This document shows positions 9,401 through 16,727 of a stretch of 64,000 nt of DNA, one piece after another. The first letter of the stretch is position 1; the number at the start of each line of letters is the position of its first letter. Under the pieces are notes generated by a model, which ran no database searches, had not been told where the DNA came from, and was given only the letters and a program-made list of their open reading frames with translations. A program made the translations under genes and the position numbers. Source of the stretch: Lachnospiraceae bacterium (GTDB taxonomy: Bacteria; Bacillota; Clostridia; Lachnospirales; Lachnospiraceae); NCBI GenBank assembly GCA_017427415.1, contig JAFRSU010000047.1, positions 124,001-188,000 of the forward strand, read 5' to 3'.

Positions 9401-10197
9401 GATGTACCCGAAACATCATCTTTAGATGTTAATTGTACCGGGATTGTCTCTCCCTGTGTATAAACTGTCTTTTCGCATTCCCTGCCTGTATCAGAACTAT
9501 CTCCATGTACCTCATTCAGATCATCAGCATATAAGCTTTTCGGGATATCGTCAAAAGAAACGCCCCTGCATATACACTCACCGGCATTTTTGCTTACGGG
9601 CTTATGTATTATATCAAATGTGAACTCAAGATCATCGCAGGCGGGACCTTCCATCTCTATATCGGCGGTCACCTTCCATTTGCCTCTGCTCCCGTCATCG
9701 ATATGCTCCGTATATACATACACCCCGTCAGTCGATATGTGTGTCTCGTCTACTTCTTTAAAGGTCACATCCCTGTATATACCTGCTCCGCTGTACCAGC
9801 GTGAATTAGGAGACTCATGATGTATGACCACCATTATCTCGTTTATACCGTCAAGTCCCTTATTGGCATTCAGATCTTTTAATTCATCGGTTATGTCAAT
9901 CTCGAACGGTGAATACCCGTATCTGTTCGACCCTACCTCTTTTCCGTTCACGAAAATAACGGAGTTCATATAAACTCCGTCAAAATTGATAAGATATCTC
10001 TTACCCGGTTTTTTCTCAACACCGAACTGCTTTCTGTAATAGCCGGTACCGTTTTCGTAGAGATTATCACAATCATATATCAGCCAGTCATGGGGAAGGT
10101 CCACCTGGATAAAACCGTCATCCGAGTATTCCTCTCCCTCACGTACAAGCTTAAATTTCCATAGATCGTTAAATATTATTTCCATCCTGCCATCCAT
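6445..10197 (-). CDS. Glycoside hydrolase family 2 enzyme, beta-galactosidase-like, multidomain
   Basis: A 1250-residue protein without a signal peptide. The N-terminal ~190 residues are the GH2 sugar-binding jelly roll (DLPHDWL near residue 35, YRKQF). The TIM barrel starts near residue 330 (FLNGRHIKINGACEHHD) and has the conserved acid/base in SIGNEIYD near 445 and a probable nucleophile in YGSETCS near 525. Later segments look like the Ig-like DUF4982-type domain and a C-terminal beta-sandwich resembling a carbohydrate-binding module. The substrate could be galactoside, glucuronide or another beta-linked sugar. A second in-frame ATG lies at 10185; the one at 10197 has GGGG better spaced upstream. 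Confidence 0.9.
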   Translation of the reverse strand: MDGRMEIIFNDLWKFKLVREGEEYSDDGFIQVDLPHDWLIYDCDNLYENGTGYYRKQFGVEKKPGKRYLINFDGVYMNSVIFVNGKEVGSNRYGYSPFEIDITDELKDLNANKGLDGINEIMVVIHHESPNSRWYSGAGIYRDVTFKEVDETHISTDGVYVYTEHIDDGSRGKWKVTADIEMEGPACDDLEFTFDIIHKPVSKNAGECICRGVSFDDIPKSLYADDLNEVHGDSSDTGRECEKTVYTQGETIPVQLTSKDDVSGTSTGSRIYRTEFIIENGRVWDITSPENYELLITVKHHGEITDTYKTGFGLKTIEYTCDNGFFLNGRHIKINGACEHHDLGLFGAAFNKDAARRKLVTLKQMGVNAVRTSHNMPAKIFMELADEMGIMIDSEGFDMWRRPKTEYDYARFFEDNYKKDIRSWIRRDRNHPSVIMWSIGNEIYDCHADETAPLLTLDMKKTVEAYDYVGNAPVTHASNFMAWQGARNCTDVLKMAGYNYGERLYDEQHKEHPDWKIYGSETCSTVQSRGIYHFPLSASVMADDDEQCSSLGNCTTSWGAPSTEYVLTMDRDRKYSQGQYIWTGFDYIGEPTPYHTKNSYFGQVDTAGFPKDSYYMFKGSWTDPIKAPFVHIFPYWDFNEGQLIDVRVATNCDKVELLYKPEEPDIPDSPYTYGEYNLIGSADIDHEHGYELTPSFKIPFYKGKLKAVAYLNGKEAATEKIRSFGDADRLVINENYRGDDTLFFEISAVDKDGNPVENANNRVHVLVTGAGALIGLDNGDSTDNENYKCDNRRLFSGKLLTAISTKGKYGKLKVVVTSEKLRSAEYNMYVENTTDPEDINSSPAVDYSDFVLRGAPLVSDNMLLKNIYGPRGFKPVSKEIPVRNIKLKIVDTDNVSEDDTNIYERVFTPDRKEILVKADICPPNATYSEIKWAAVNDKAVPANIVRIEPFDTPEGRFYKLHALGDGEFRLRALSYNGGRVAKVISTLEFKAEGLGKAFINPYEFVYGSLYTDSKGEIGNGNEKGIATPRGEESYFGFENVDFGEIGSDEVTIPIFTLNDEEYKLGIWEGKPNAPGSTLLCDGRYQMKSIWNVYQAATFKLNKKLKGVTSIYFTADDKYHFKGFEFKKPDKAYEKLYLGQRSRIYGDTFTEEGDTITHIGNNVTIEFDGMDFGDTPATKIVICGKSKLKNNSIHIKFDGAEGTKTDMIEFEGSDEYIERSFDIAGAKGLNTVGFVFLPGCDFDFKYFSFLK

Positions 10198-10220
10198 AGC
10201 ATAAACCCCGTATTTATAGA

Positions 10221-10910
10221 TTACTGTCTGTCATAGTATTTCTTGCCGCCGCTCGGCAGGAAATATGTTCTGATATATCCGTCCTTGGAAAGTACTACAA
10301 ATTCATTTGTATCCTCAACATAATAAACATAGTCACCGTCCTCGGCTTCGGTTTTATGAAGTGCCTTCGGATTATTGATGACATCGGATGCCGCCTTCTC
10401 ATAACTTTCTCTTGAGTCAAAGCCCATCTCTATACCGTGCTTTTCATAATGCTGGTCAAGCAGGTTATAGTTCCTGAATCTGTATTTGGTATACTTAACC
10501 TCAGGTGTGGGAGTAGCTGTAGGCTTGGGTGTTGCCGTGGGCTTAGGAGTTGCTGTAGGTTTAGGTGTTGCCGTGGGCTTAGGAGTTGCCGTAGGCTTAA
10601 GAGTAGCTGTGGGCTCGGGTGTTGCCGTAGGCTCTATGGCCTCTGTGGGCTTTACAATCTCAGTAGGCTCAGGCTCATCTGTTACCACAGGCTCTTCTGT
10701 AGGCTCAGTGACTTCAGTAGGCTCAGGTGCTTTAGTAGGTGCAGGTGTGACCGCAAGTATGTCTTTAAGACCTTGATCCAACTGATCTTTAAGCTTATCC
10801 ACAGTCTCATCTATTGCTTTTTCTACTTCTCTCGCCTTTTCATCCGAGCATGCGGCAAAAACGCATAACGAAAGCACGCATATAAGTATTAACAATAATT
10901 TTCTCTTCAT
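10221..10910 (-). CDS. Lipoprotein with Pro-Thr linker and a possible BECR-type nuclease-like C-terminal domain
   Basis: A 229-residue protein with a lipoprotein signal (lipobox FAAC at residues 18-21), a short helical region (KAIDETVDKLKDQ), an acidic then repetitive Pro-Thr linker (residues ~55-140), and a compact C-terminal domain. That domain has HYEKHG and EMGF near 155, a DGDYVYYVED strand and IRTYF near 213, a pattern of His, Lys and Thr that resembles the barnase/EndoU/colicin E5/RelE-like (BECR) toxin domains of contact-dependent systems; this is my pattern judgement and unverified. The tethered domain would sit outside the membrane. A small acidic gene lies 24 bases upstream. Confidence 0.7.
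   Translation of the reverse strand: MKRKLLLILICVLSLCVFAACSDEKAREVEKAIDETVDKLKDQLDQGLKDILAVTPAPTKAPEPTEVTEPTEEPVVTDEPEPTEIVKPTEAIEPTATPEPTATLKPTATPKPTATPKPTATPKPTATPKPTATPTPEVKYTKYRFRNYNLLDQHYEKHGIEMGFDSRESYEKAASDVINNPKALHKTEAEDGDYVYYVEDTNEFVVLSKDGYIRTYFLPSGGKKYYDRQ
10511..10636. repeat. Tandem 18-bp repeat coding for the Pro-Thr linker
   Basis: Seven 18-bp units, alternating between two variants so that a 36-bp period is also visible. On the minus strand each codes for a hexapeptide of the type ATPKPT. Such a tract can change unit number by slippage. Confidence 0.85.
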
Positions 10911-10934
10911 TTCATTCTCCCTTTATAATATGTA

Positions 10935-11273
10935 TTACATACCGCATATGGTAAATATCACATCTTCGGAATCATTTCCGTCTATCCAGGCTTCCAACTC
11001 CTGCATACACTCTGCTGCTTCATTTGAAAAATCCGGAGCAGCTTCTTTTAATTTTTCAAACTCATCGGCATTTACCTGGGTGAGCCCGTAATAATCAAAC
11101 TGAGGCAGTACAGAAGAGAAAAATCTTCTTAATTTCAGGTCGTAAAAAACCTCCTCAGCTATATACATTGAATCTATATGCCAGCACTCTCCGTCGTATT
11201 TACCGCGTTGAAATTCTATAAATTCACTGCTTCCTGTTTTTTTTCTGTCTTCCGCGGTTATCAGATATCTCAT
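10935..11273 (-). CDS. Small acidic protein, unrecognised; possibly immunity-like
   Basis: A 112-residue protein starting MRYLITAEDRKK at an ATG with AAGGGTGAT upstream; a longer frame begins at 11303 but has no such site. It is strongly acidic, has no signal or membrane helix, and ends VIFTICGM. I recognise no family. Its size, acidity and position directly upstream of a lipoprotein with a nuclease-like domain fit an immunity protein, but nothing in the sequence proves that, and a cytoplasmic antidote for a surface-tethered domain would need the domain to reach the cytoplasm of kin. Confidence 0.6.
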   Translation of the reverse strand: MRYLITAEDRKKTGSSEFIEFQRGKYDGECWHIDSMYIAEEVFYDLKLRRFFSSVLPQFDYYGLTQVNADEFEKLKEAAPDFSNEAAECMQELEAWIDGNDSEDVIFTICGM

Positions 11274-11362
11274 AACATCACCCTTTTTCCATAAAATTAT
11301 CATAACTATTTACATTTATACCTAATACTTAATTATACTTCCATCCATACCTTATGTCAACG

Positions 11363-11409
11363 AAAAAAATCCCTCAAACCCATGTGCGTACAAGGTTTGA
11401 AGGATTTTT
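11363..11409 (-). terminator. Rho-independent terminator of tRNA-Ser
   Basis: Reading the minus strand, AAATCCTTCAAACC and GGTTTGAGGGATTT pair around a 13-base loop and a run of T follows. It begins a few bases after the tRNA 3' end. Confidence 0.85.
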
Positions 11410-11411
11410 AG

Positions 11412-11497
11412 CGGAGACGGTGGGATTCGAACCCACGAGACGTTGCCGCCTACCTGATTTCGAGTCAGGGCCGTTATGACCACTTCGATACGTCTCC
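11412..11497 (-). tRNA. tRNA-Ser (anticodon CGA)
   Basis: The 86-nt sequence folds as a class II tRNA: acceptor stem GGAGACG/CGTCTCC, anticodon stem CCTGA/TCAGG around loop CTCGAAA giving anticodon CGA (codon UCG), a long variable arm, and the T-arm GTGGGTTCGAATCCCAC. G is the discriminator base, as expected for serine. CCA is not encoded. Confidence 0.95.
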
Positions 11498-11516
11498 AAA
11501 AAACATATGAATTATA

Positions 11517-12500
11517 CTATATAGTCATCAGATTTGCAAGCATTATTTCAAGACCCAATTGTTCGCTTATATTCCCGGCTTTTATGGCATATTCGGTGTT
11601 CACTATACACTCTATTGAATCTTTAAGTCTCAAAGAGTTGAATTTCTTTACTTTTGATATCTGCTTTTTTACAAGCCAGTCAGCAGTCTTGGTCCTTGCC
11701 GCTATCTCAGCAGCCGAACACCCTTCCTCCAAAAGCTCGCTGTATGTCAGAAGCCTTCCGTAATTCTTCCTTATGACAGCCATGATACCGAAGGCATTTT
11801 CCCTCAATGTGACGAGATCCTTATACAGGTTAAACACTTTATTGCCGTCATGCACCAGTATCGCATCCACCATATCGAATATCTTGTTCTCGACCTGCAT
11901 GGAACATACTTCGTCTATGATCTTACGGTCCACACCCGGTCCGTCACCGGCATACGCTATGCACTTATCCACTTCGTTCATGACAGTGTTAAGGTCATCT
12001 CCGACGCTTGTGATAAGATATTCACAGTCCCTTTCGGATATACCCTTTCCGGCTTTTTTCATACGGGAAGCCACATACATCTTTATATCTGCCATAGCCA
12101 GCTTCTTTAATTCCGTGATGCAGCCCTGCTTCTGTATGGCTTTATACAGCCGGCTCCTCTTATCGACCTCCTCCTCCACTATCATTATGGTAGTGGTCTC
12201 GGGGATATTGGGGATATAATCAGCAAGCCCCGTATCCTTTTTAAACGCCGATACTTTATCGAGCAGAACAAGCCTTCTGTCTCCGAAAAACGGCATAGTA
12301 TCCGCAAATCCCGTAATGGCAGTCACATTTTCAGGCATGCTGTCAAAATAAGCATAGTTCATGCTCTCATCTTCAGGTATGATGGCTTTTTTCAGGCGGT
12401 TTTTGTAATAACGCACTAAATATGGCTCATCCCCGCAGATAAGATACACACGTTCATACTTTCCGTTTTCTATGTCAGCATCTATCTTTTGTTTCTGCAT
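11517..12500 (-). CDS. holA: DNA polymerase III delta subunit
   Basis: A protein of about 327 residues of the HolA family, the clamp-loader subunit that opens the beta sliding clamp. The AAA+-like N-terminus starts with a strand leading to YLICGDEPYL near residue 22, the degenerate P-loop region of delta. FADTMPFFGDRRLVLLD near 70 is the conserved clamp-contacting segment. I place the start at the ATG at 12500, which has GGAG six bases upstream; another ATG at 12512 abuts a family A repeat that would supply its ribosome binding site. In Firmicutes holA usually follows comEC; here pssA and psd lie between. Confidence 0.9.
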   Translation of the reverse strand: MQKQKIDADIENGKYERVYLICGDEPYLVRYYKNRLKKAIIPEDESMNYAYFDSMPENVTAITGFADTMPFFGDRRLVLLDKVSAFKKDTGLADYIPNIPETTTIMIVEEEVDKRSRLYKAIQKQGCITELKKLAMADIKMYVASRMKKAGKGISERDCEYLITSVGDDLNTVMNEVDKCIAYAGDGPGVDRKIIDEVCSMQVENKIFDMVDAILVHDGNKVFNLYKDLVTLRENAFGIMAVIRKNYGRLLTYSELLEEGCSAAEIAARTKTADWLVKKQISKVKKFNSLRLKDSIECIVNTEYAIKAGNISEQLGLEIMLANLMTI

Positions 12501-12512
12501 TTTGTACTCCAT

Positions 12513-12576
12513 AAGATCCTTCGGGCTTTGCCCTCAGGATGACACGGTGTCATTCTGAGCGAAGCGAAGAATCTTT
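12513..12576. repeat. Family A repeat, inverted pair between holA and psd
   Basis: AAGATCCTTCGGG to CAGGATGAC (12513-12543) is followed by GTCATTCTGAGCG to GAATCTT (12548-12575). Unlike the pair at 1054, the GTCAT ends face inward. The second unit overlaps the 3' end of psd and gives it its last codons and stop; the first unit ends at the upstream ATG of holA. Confidence 0.8.
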
Positions 12577-13431
12577 TTTACCGATCTGTTCTCCCATCTT
12601 CACCAGGGTCTCAAAGCCTTCTTCGGTATTCTTTATGATATCCGCATCCGGCACGGCACTCCCCTTTGGTACAAAAAGGCATACCGTAGAGCCGCCGAAT
12701 TCAAAATAGCCCTTTTCTTCACCCTTATCGACGAACTCACACTCTTTGTAATTCACTATCCTGCCGACACCCATGGCACCTACTTCCATCTGTATGATGC
12801 GTCCGAAGTGATCGGTATCGAGGACTGTATACGCCCTGCAGTTCTGGGCAAATACGCTTGTATTTTCGAGTGCCACCGGATTGACCGTGTGGAACAGTCC
12901 CGGTATATAATAGTTTTCATGCTGATAACCGCTGTCCGGATAGCTGTACCTGTGGTAATTATCTACAGTAAGTCTTATCACATACAGCCAGCCGCCTTCA
13001 AGCTCTTCAGACAGTTCCCTGTCAAGCAGCAATGACTTTACCGAATAATCGATATGCTTGATATTTACTACCAGCCTGTCGGATATGGGATATACGGTCA
13101 CCTTTCCGTCGGAAGGGGATACCAGCACATCTTCTCTCATATCCACAGGACGTCTGTTTTTCTTTATCTTCCTTGTAAAAAAGTCATTATAGTTCTTATA
13201 AAACTTTTTCTCATAGTCGGATATCTTTATCTTATTTTTCTTAATAAACGGATCGATCTTGAGCGTGGATATCCTGGTATTCATGTATATCTCTATAAGC
13301 CTTGTAAGCTTATCGGATATCATGCCCTTTAATATTACACGCCCGGGTTTCGTATTATACAGGAAATCTAAAAATCTGTCCTGGGACGTACTTACCTTAT
13401 ACTCATTTCCGTCTCTGTCCTTATAATTCAT
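12550..13431 (-). CDS. psd: Phosphatidylserine decarboxylase proenzyme
   Basis: A 293-residue enzyme that decarboxylates phosphatidylserine to phosphatidylethanolamine. The self-cleavage site GGST, which generates the pyruvoyl group, lies near residue 252 (FEFGGSTVCLF). Upstream blocks DGKV near 110 and a histidine (DNYHRYS) near 158 match the family. The start is the ATG at 13431 with GGAG seven bases upstream; a TTG precedes it in frame. The last eight residues (KDSSLRSE) and the TGA are encoded by a family A repeat, so the native C-terminus has been replaced or extended. It follows pssA closely, giving the two-step route to PE. Confidence 0.92.
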   Translation of the reverse strand: MNYKDRDGNEYKVSTSQDRFLDFLYNTKPGRVILKGMISDKLTRLIEIYMNTRISTLKIDPFIKKNKIKISDYEKKFYKNYNDFFTRKIKKNRRPVDMREDVLVSPSDGKVTVYPISDRLVVNIKHIDYSVKSLLLDRELSEELEGGWLYVIRLTVDNYHRYSYPDSGYQHENYYIPGLFHTVNPVALENTSVFAQNCRAYTVLDTDHFGRIIQMEVGAMGVGRIVNYKECEFVDKGEEKGYFEFGGSTVCLFVPKGSAVPDADIIKNTEEGFETLVKMGEQIGKKDSSLRSE

Positions 13432-13443
13432 CAATTATCTCCA

Positions 13444-14085
13444 TCAGGGTGTAAAGAAGCATGCCACAAGTATAGCCACACCGAATATACCTACCGGTAT
13501 CAGCTTCTTGCCGTTCAGCTTAAACATCTTAAAGTTAAATACATATAAAAATGCTACGATAGCAAGTCCTATGGTCATGATCATTGCAAACAGGCTGCCG
13601 TCGGTAAAAAATCTTGCGTTATAAAGACCGGGGATGATAAGAGCCGAATTGGTGACCGGCAGTCCCTGATAACCTGTACGCTTCTTGCCGCCCTCTTTTT
13701 CCTGGCGTTCTTCTTCGGTAACATTAAAGTATGCAAGTCTTATAACTGCACAAAGTGCAAATGTAAGACCAACGATCAAAGCGATGATATTAACAGGACT
13801 TCCCGAATAATACTCGGCTATAAAATATACTAGCACTGCGGGCTGGATACCGAAGCTTACCAGGTCACACAGTGAATCGATCTGGATACCGAACTTTTTC
13901 TCTGTCTCGGTCCTTTTTCTGGTCCTTGCCACAGGACCGTCTATCATATCACACAGCCCGGACAAAAGCAGGCAGAACAGGGCTGCCTTAAAATTACCGT
14001 TAGCTGAAAAATACATGCCCATACCTGCGGAAATAAGGCTTAAATAAGTGATTATAACCGTATAATTGTAGATTCCGACAAACAT
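13444..14085 (-). CDS. pssA: CDP-diacylglycerol-serine O-phosphatidyltransferase
   Basis: A 213-residue membrane enzyme that joins CDP-diacylglycerol and serine. The CDP-alcohol phosphatidyltransferase signature is present from DMIDGPVAR near residue 45 through FGIQIDSLCD near 73 (DGxxAR...G...D...D). About six membrane helices. GGAGGATATGAT precedes the ATG. Twelve bases separate it from psd, whose ribosome binding site overlaps the pssA end, so the pair is coupled. Confidence 0.93.
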   Translation of the reverse strand: MFVGIYNYTVIITYLSLISAGMGMYFSANGNFKAALFCLLLSGLCDMIDGPVARTRKRTETEKKFGIQIDSLCDLVSFGIQPAVLVYFIAEYYSGSPVNIIALIVGLTFALCAVIRLAYFNVTEEERQEKEGGKKRTGYQGLPVTNSALIIPGLYNARFFTDGSLFAMIMTIGLAIVAFLYVFNFKMFKLNGKKLIPVGIFGVAILVACFFTP

Positions 14086-14189
14086 ATCATATCCTCCAAT
14101 AAGTTCACCTATTAACTCAATTATCTAGTATACTCATTTAAGAAAATCATGTCAATAAACACTTTTGTGGATATATATTTTTAGCAGCG

Positions 14190-14211
14190 ACCGACGGCAC
14201 AGCCGGCGGGT
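14190..14211 (-). terminator. GC-rich hairpin after comEC, weak terminator candidate
   Basis: ACCGACGGC and GCCGGCGGGT pair around a three-base loop in the comEC-pssA gap. On the minus strand it is not followed by an uninterrupted T-run, so it may slow rather than stop transcription, or be an RNA-stability hairpin. Confidence 0.35.
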
Positions 14212-14225
14212 TTATGAGTTGGCAT

Positions 14226-16691
14226 TTAGTCCGGCCGCGAATAGTAACCCCTCACTCTAAACTTCTCTCCCCCATCACTTGTTACCGTTATCATCCCTTC
14301 CTCAGCAGTCACATAACTGTAACTGCCTGACGTCTCCAGCCTCTCTAGAGTACGCGCCGCCGGATGCCCGTATACATTATTTTTACTGCAGGATATGACC
14401 GTGACAGAAGGCTGTATCGTATCAAGCAACAACTTCGAGCACGAGTACTTCGAACCGTGATGAGGACATTGCAATATATCGATACCTTCATGTCCTTTTA
14501 AGTACCTGACATATTCACTCTCGGCGAACTCATCCGAATCCCCCGTCATAAGCATGGAAAAATCATTATACCTTATCTCAAATACGAGAGAGGCCTGGTT
14601 GACATCCTCATATAAAAACTCCGGATCCGGTGAATATACCTTTATTTTCGCCTTCTCTTCTTTTACTCCTTCCGGTACTATCACATCCCCTGCCTTTATA
14701 TATATTACTTCCGTTCCCTTTTCAAAAGCGAGTGCAGCGATAGCCTCTTTTTCATTATAATTTTTCCCCAATATAAGTCTCTTTATCTTTATCCTTCCAT
14801 CCTGCAATAATTCCTTTATACCGCTTATGTGGTCTGTATCCGTATGTGTCACAAAACAGTAATCTATCTCCTTTATCCCTCTGTATAAAAGGAACGGCTC
14901 TATCCTGTACTTTCCGACATTTTGCACACTGCTGCTCCCGCCGTCCGTAAGTATGCTGGTATCTTCGACCTCCGTATATACGCACAGTCCCTGTCCGACA
15001 TCCAAAAATCCTGCATATACCTTATCCTTCCTGCCCTTATACATCATAGACCCGTACATCAGTATAAATGCGGTGCAGCTCCCCATATATATGATAAGCC
15101 TTTTTTTAAGCCTCTGTTTCTTTTCCGCCGGTGTAAGCCCTATCCTGCATTTCCCCCCTTTATCCGCCTGTTTTTCAAAGCCCGCCTTTTCCCTGTATCT
15201 GTTTGATAAATATACAAGGCAGAAAAATATCAGATAATATATAAAACATGCCTGCAGCTTAGGACATCCCGTAATGATATTGGCCCCCGGGAGCTTTAGC
15301 ATCCATTCCGACACATCATTATACAGTTTTAGTAAAAAATGTGCCGGTCCGCCCATGATCATACCCAGTTTGTAAAATACCCCCACTCCGGATCCTATAA
15401 ATATACATCCCATAATACCTGCCATGAGTCCCGATATGACTATAACGGACATAAATGGCAGCAAGACTATATTGGCCGCAAACGAATAAGGTGAAAAAGA
15501 ATAATAAGTCCGAAGGATTATGGGGAATGTAGCAAGCTGGGCGAAAAATCCGGGTATAAAGTATATAAGCACCGGGTTCTTTATATCCATATTTTTCCTG
15601 ATGATATTTCCGGCAAATATCCCGTATACCGCTATGAATGAAAGCTGAAATCCCGCCTCGAATAGTTCTGATGGATTTTTAACAAGTATGATGACTGCAG
15701 CCAGTGCCGCAGCACTCTGCCCGTCATATGCCTTTAGCAGCATCCTTCCCATAAGCATGCATATGATCATGATCACCGCTCTTACAGTCGATGTGGAAAA
15801 CCCGGTAAATACGCCGTAAGTCACGATAAATACTATAGTCAATCCCCCGCACAGACGCAGTCTTTTAAGAAGCAGCATCAGTATATTAAACAGCCCCATT
15901 CCGAGCAGTGTCACATGCAGCCCCGATATGCTTAATATATGAGCTATACCTATCCTCTTATATATCTCTTTTGTATCCTCATCAAGGCCGCTTCTGTCAC
16001 CTGTGAGCATAGCCTTAAGAATCCCGCTTGTTTTTGTATCGAACAGCTTATCAAGTGCCCTTTCAAAATATTGACCTAAATAAAAAAGTACCCTCTTATA
16101 CCTGCCCTTTAAAGTATCATTACTTTTTACAAGGATCACTTCATCCGCATACAGCTTTAACCCGTACCCTTTTGCATTATAATACTTTTTCTGATCAAAC
16201 TGCCCGTAATTGGTCGCTTCCGGAAAAGGATACAAAATACCCTCAGCCTGTACATCGTCTCCCACGTTGAATACGGACGCACTTTCAGAGTAGATAAGCA
16301 GCTTTCTTTTTTGCTCAGTTATATCCCGTTCTTCATTTTTATGTTTTATGATAGGATTTTCTATTGATACCAGATATCTTTCATCTGATAATTGAATATC
16401 GGAAACTGTTCCTCTAACTAAAGTTTCCTTTTTTGAACCGTCCGGAATATATCCCGGATCAAGACCGGCACTTACATCCGATACCCGAATGATGCCTGTA
16501 AGAAATGAAAAAATGATAAGCCCCAGTACCAGCATACGTCTCTTTTTAAGACGTTCGCTGCCCGCCCGCCTTATAGCATAAAATGCGATAAGAAGAAGTG
16601 CTGCCGCCGATATAAGTATCGGAAGCATAAGAGCATCCTGTACTTTGCTTTTTAAGATTATCCCACATACTAAGGATATCCCGCATAACAC
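14226..16691 (-). CDS. comEC: DNA internalization channel ComEC/Rec2
   Basis: An 821-residue protein with the three ComEC parts: an N-terminal membrane and OB-like region, the competence domain with many helices (HILSISGLHVTLLGMGLF near residue 245), and a C-terminal metallo-beta-lactamase-like domain with THTDTDHISG near 600 and QCPHHGSKYS near 735. It is the channel for single-stranded DNA in transformation. The start given is a GTG at 16691 with AAGG six bases upstream. The in-frame codons just before it read RPL, typical of ComEC starts, so initiation at a non-AUG codon nearer 16709 is possible. Confidence 0.92.
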   Translation of the reverse strand: MLCGISLVCGIILKSKVQDALMLPILISAAALLLIAFYAIRRAGSERLKKRRMLVLGLIIFSFLTGIIRVSDVSAGLDPGYIPDGSKKETLVRGTVSDIQLSDERYLVSIENPIIKHKNEERDITEQKRKLLIYSESASVFNVGDDVQAEGILYPFPEATNYGQFDQKKYYNAKGYGLKLYADEVILVKSNDTLKGRYKRVLFYLGQYFERALDKLFDTKTSGILKAMLTGDRSGLDEDTKEIYKRIGIAHILSISGLHVTLLGMGLFNILMLLLKRLRLCGGLTIVFIVTYGVFTGFSTSTVRAVIMIICMLMGRMLLKAYDGQSAAALAAVIILVKNPSELFEAGFQLSFIAVYGIFAGNIIRKNMDIKNPVLIYFIPGFFAQLATFPIILRTYYSFSPYSFAANIVLLPFMSVIVISGLMAGIMGCIFIGSGVGVFYKLGMIMGGPAHFLLKLYNDVSEWMLKLPGANIITGCPKLQACFIYYLIFFCLVYLSNRYREKAGFEKQADKGGKCRIGLTPAEKKQRLKKRLIIYMGSCTAFILMYGSMMYKGRKDKVYAGFLDVGQGLCVYTEVEDTSILTDGGSSSVQNVGKYRIEPFLLYRGIKEIDYCFVTHTDTDHISGIKELLQDGRIKIKRLILGKNYNEKEAIAALAFEKGTEVIYIKAGDVIVPEGVKEEKAKIKVYSPDPEFLYEDVNQASLVFEIRYNDFSMLMTGDSDEFAESEYVRYLKGHEGIDILQCPHHGSKYSCSKLLLDTIQPSVTVISCSKNNVYGHPAARTLERLETSGSYSYVTAEEGMITVTSDGGEKFRVRGYYSRPD

Positions 16692-16727
16692 AAGGGGCCT
16701 TGTAAACAGATCTTTTACTACCCCAGT

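Noticed and set aside
10511..10636. Possible CRISPR-like array
   Set aside because: Units are contiguous 18-mers in frame with no spacers and code for a Pro-Thr stalk.
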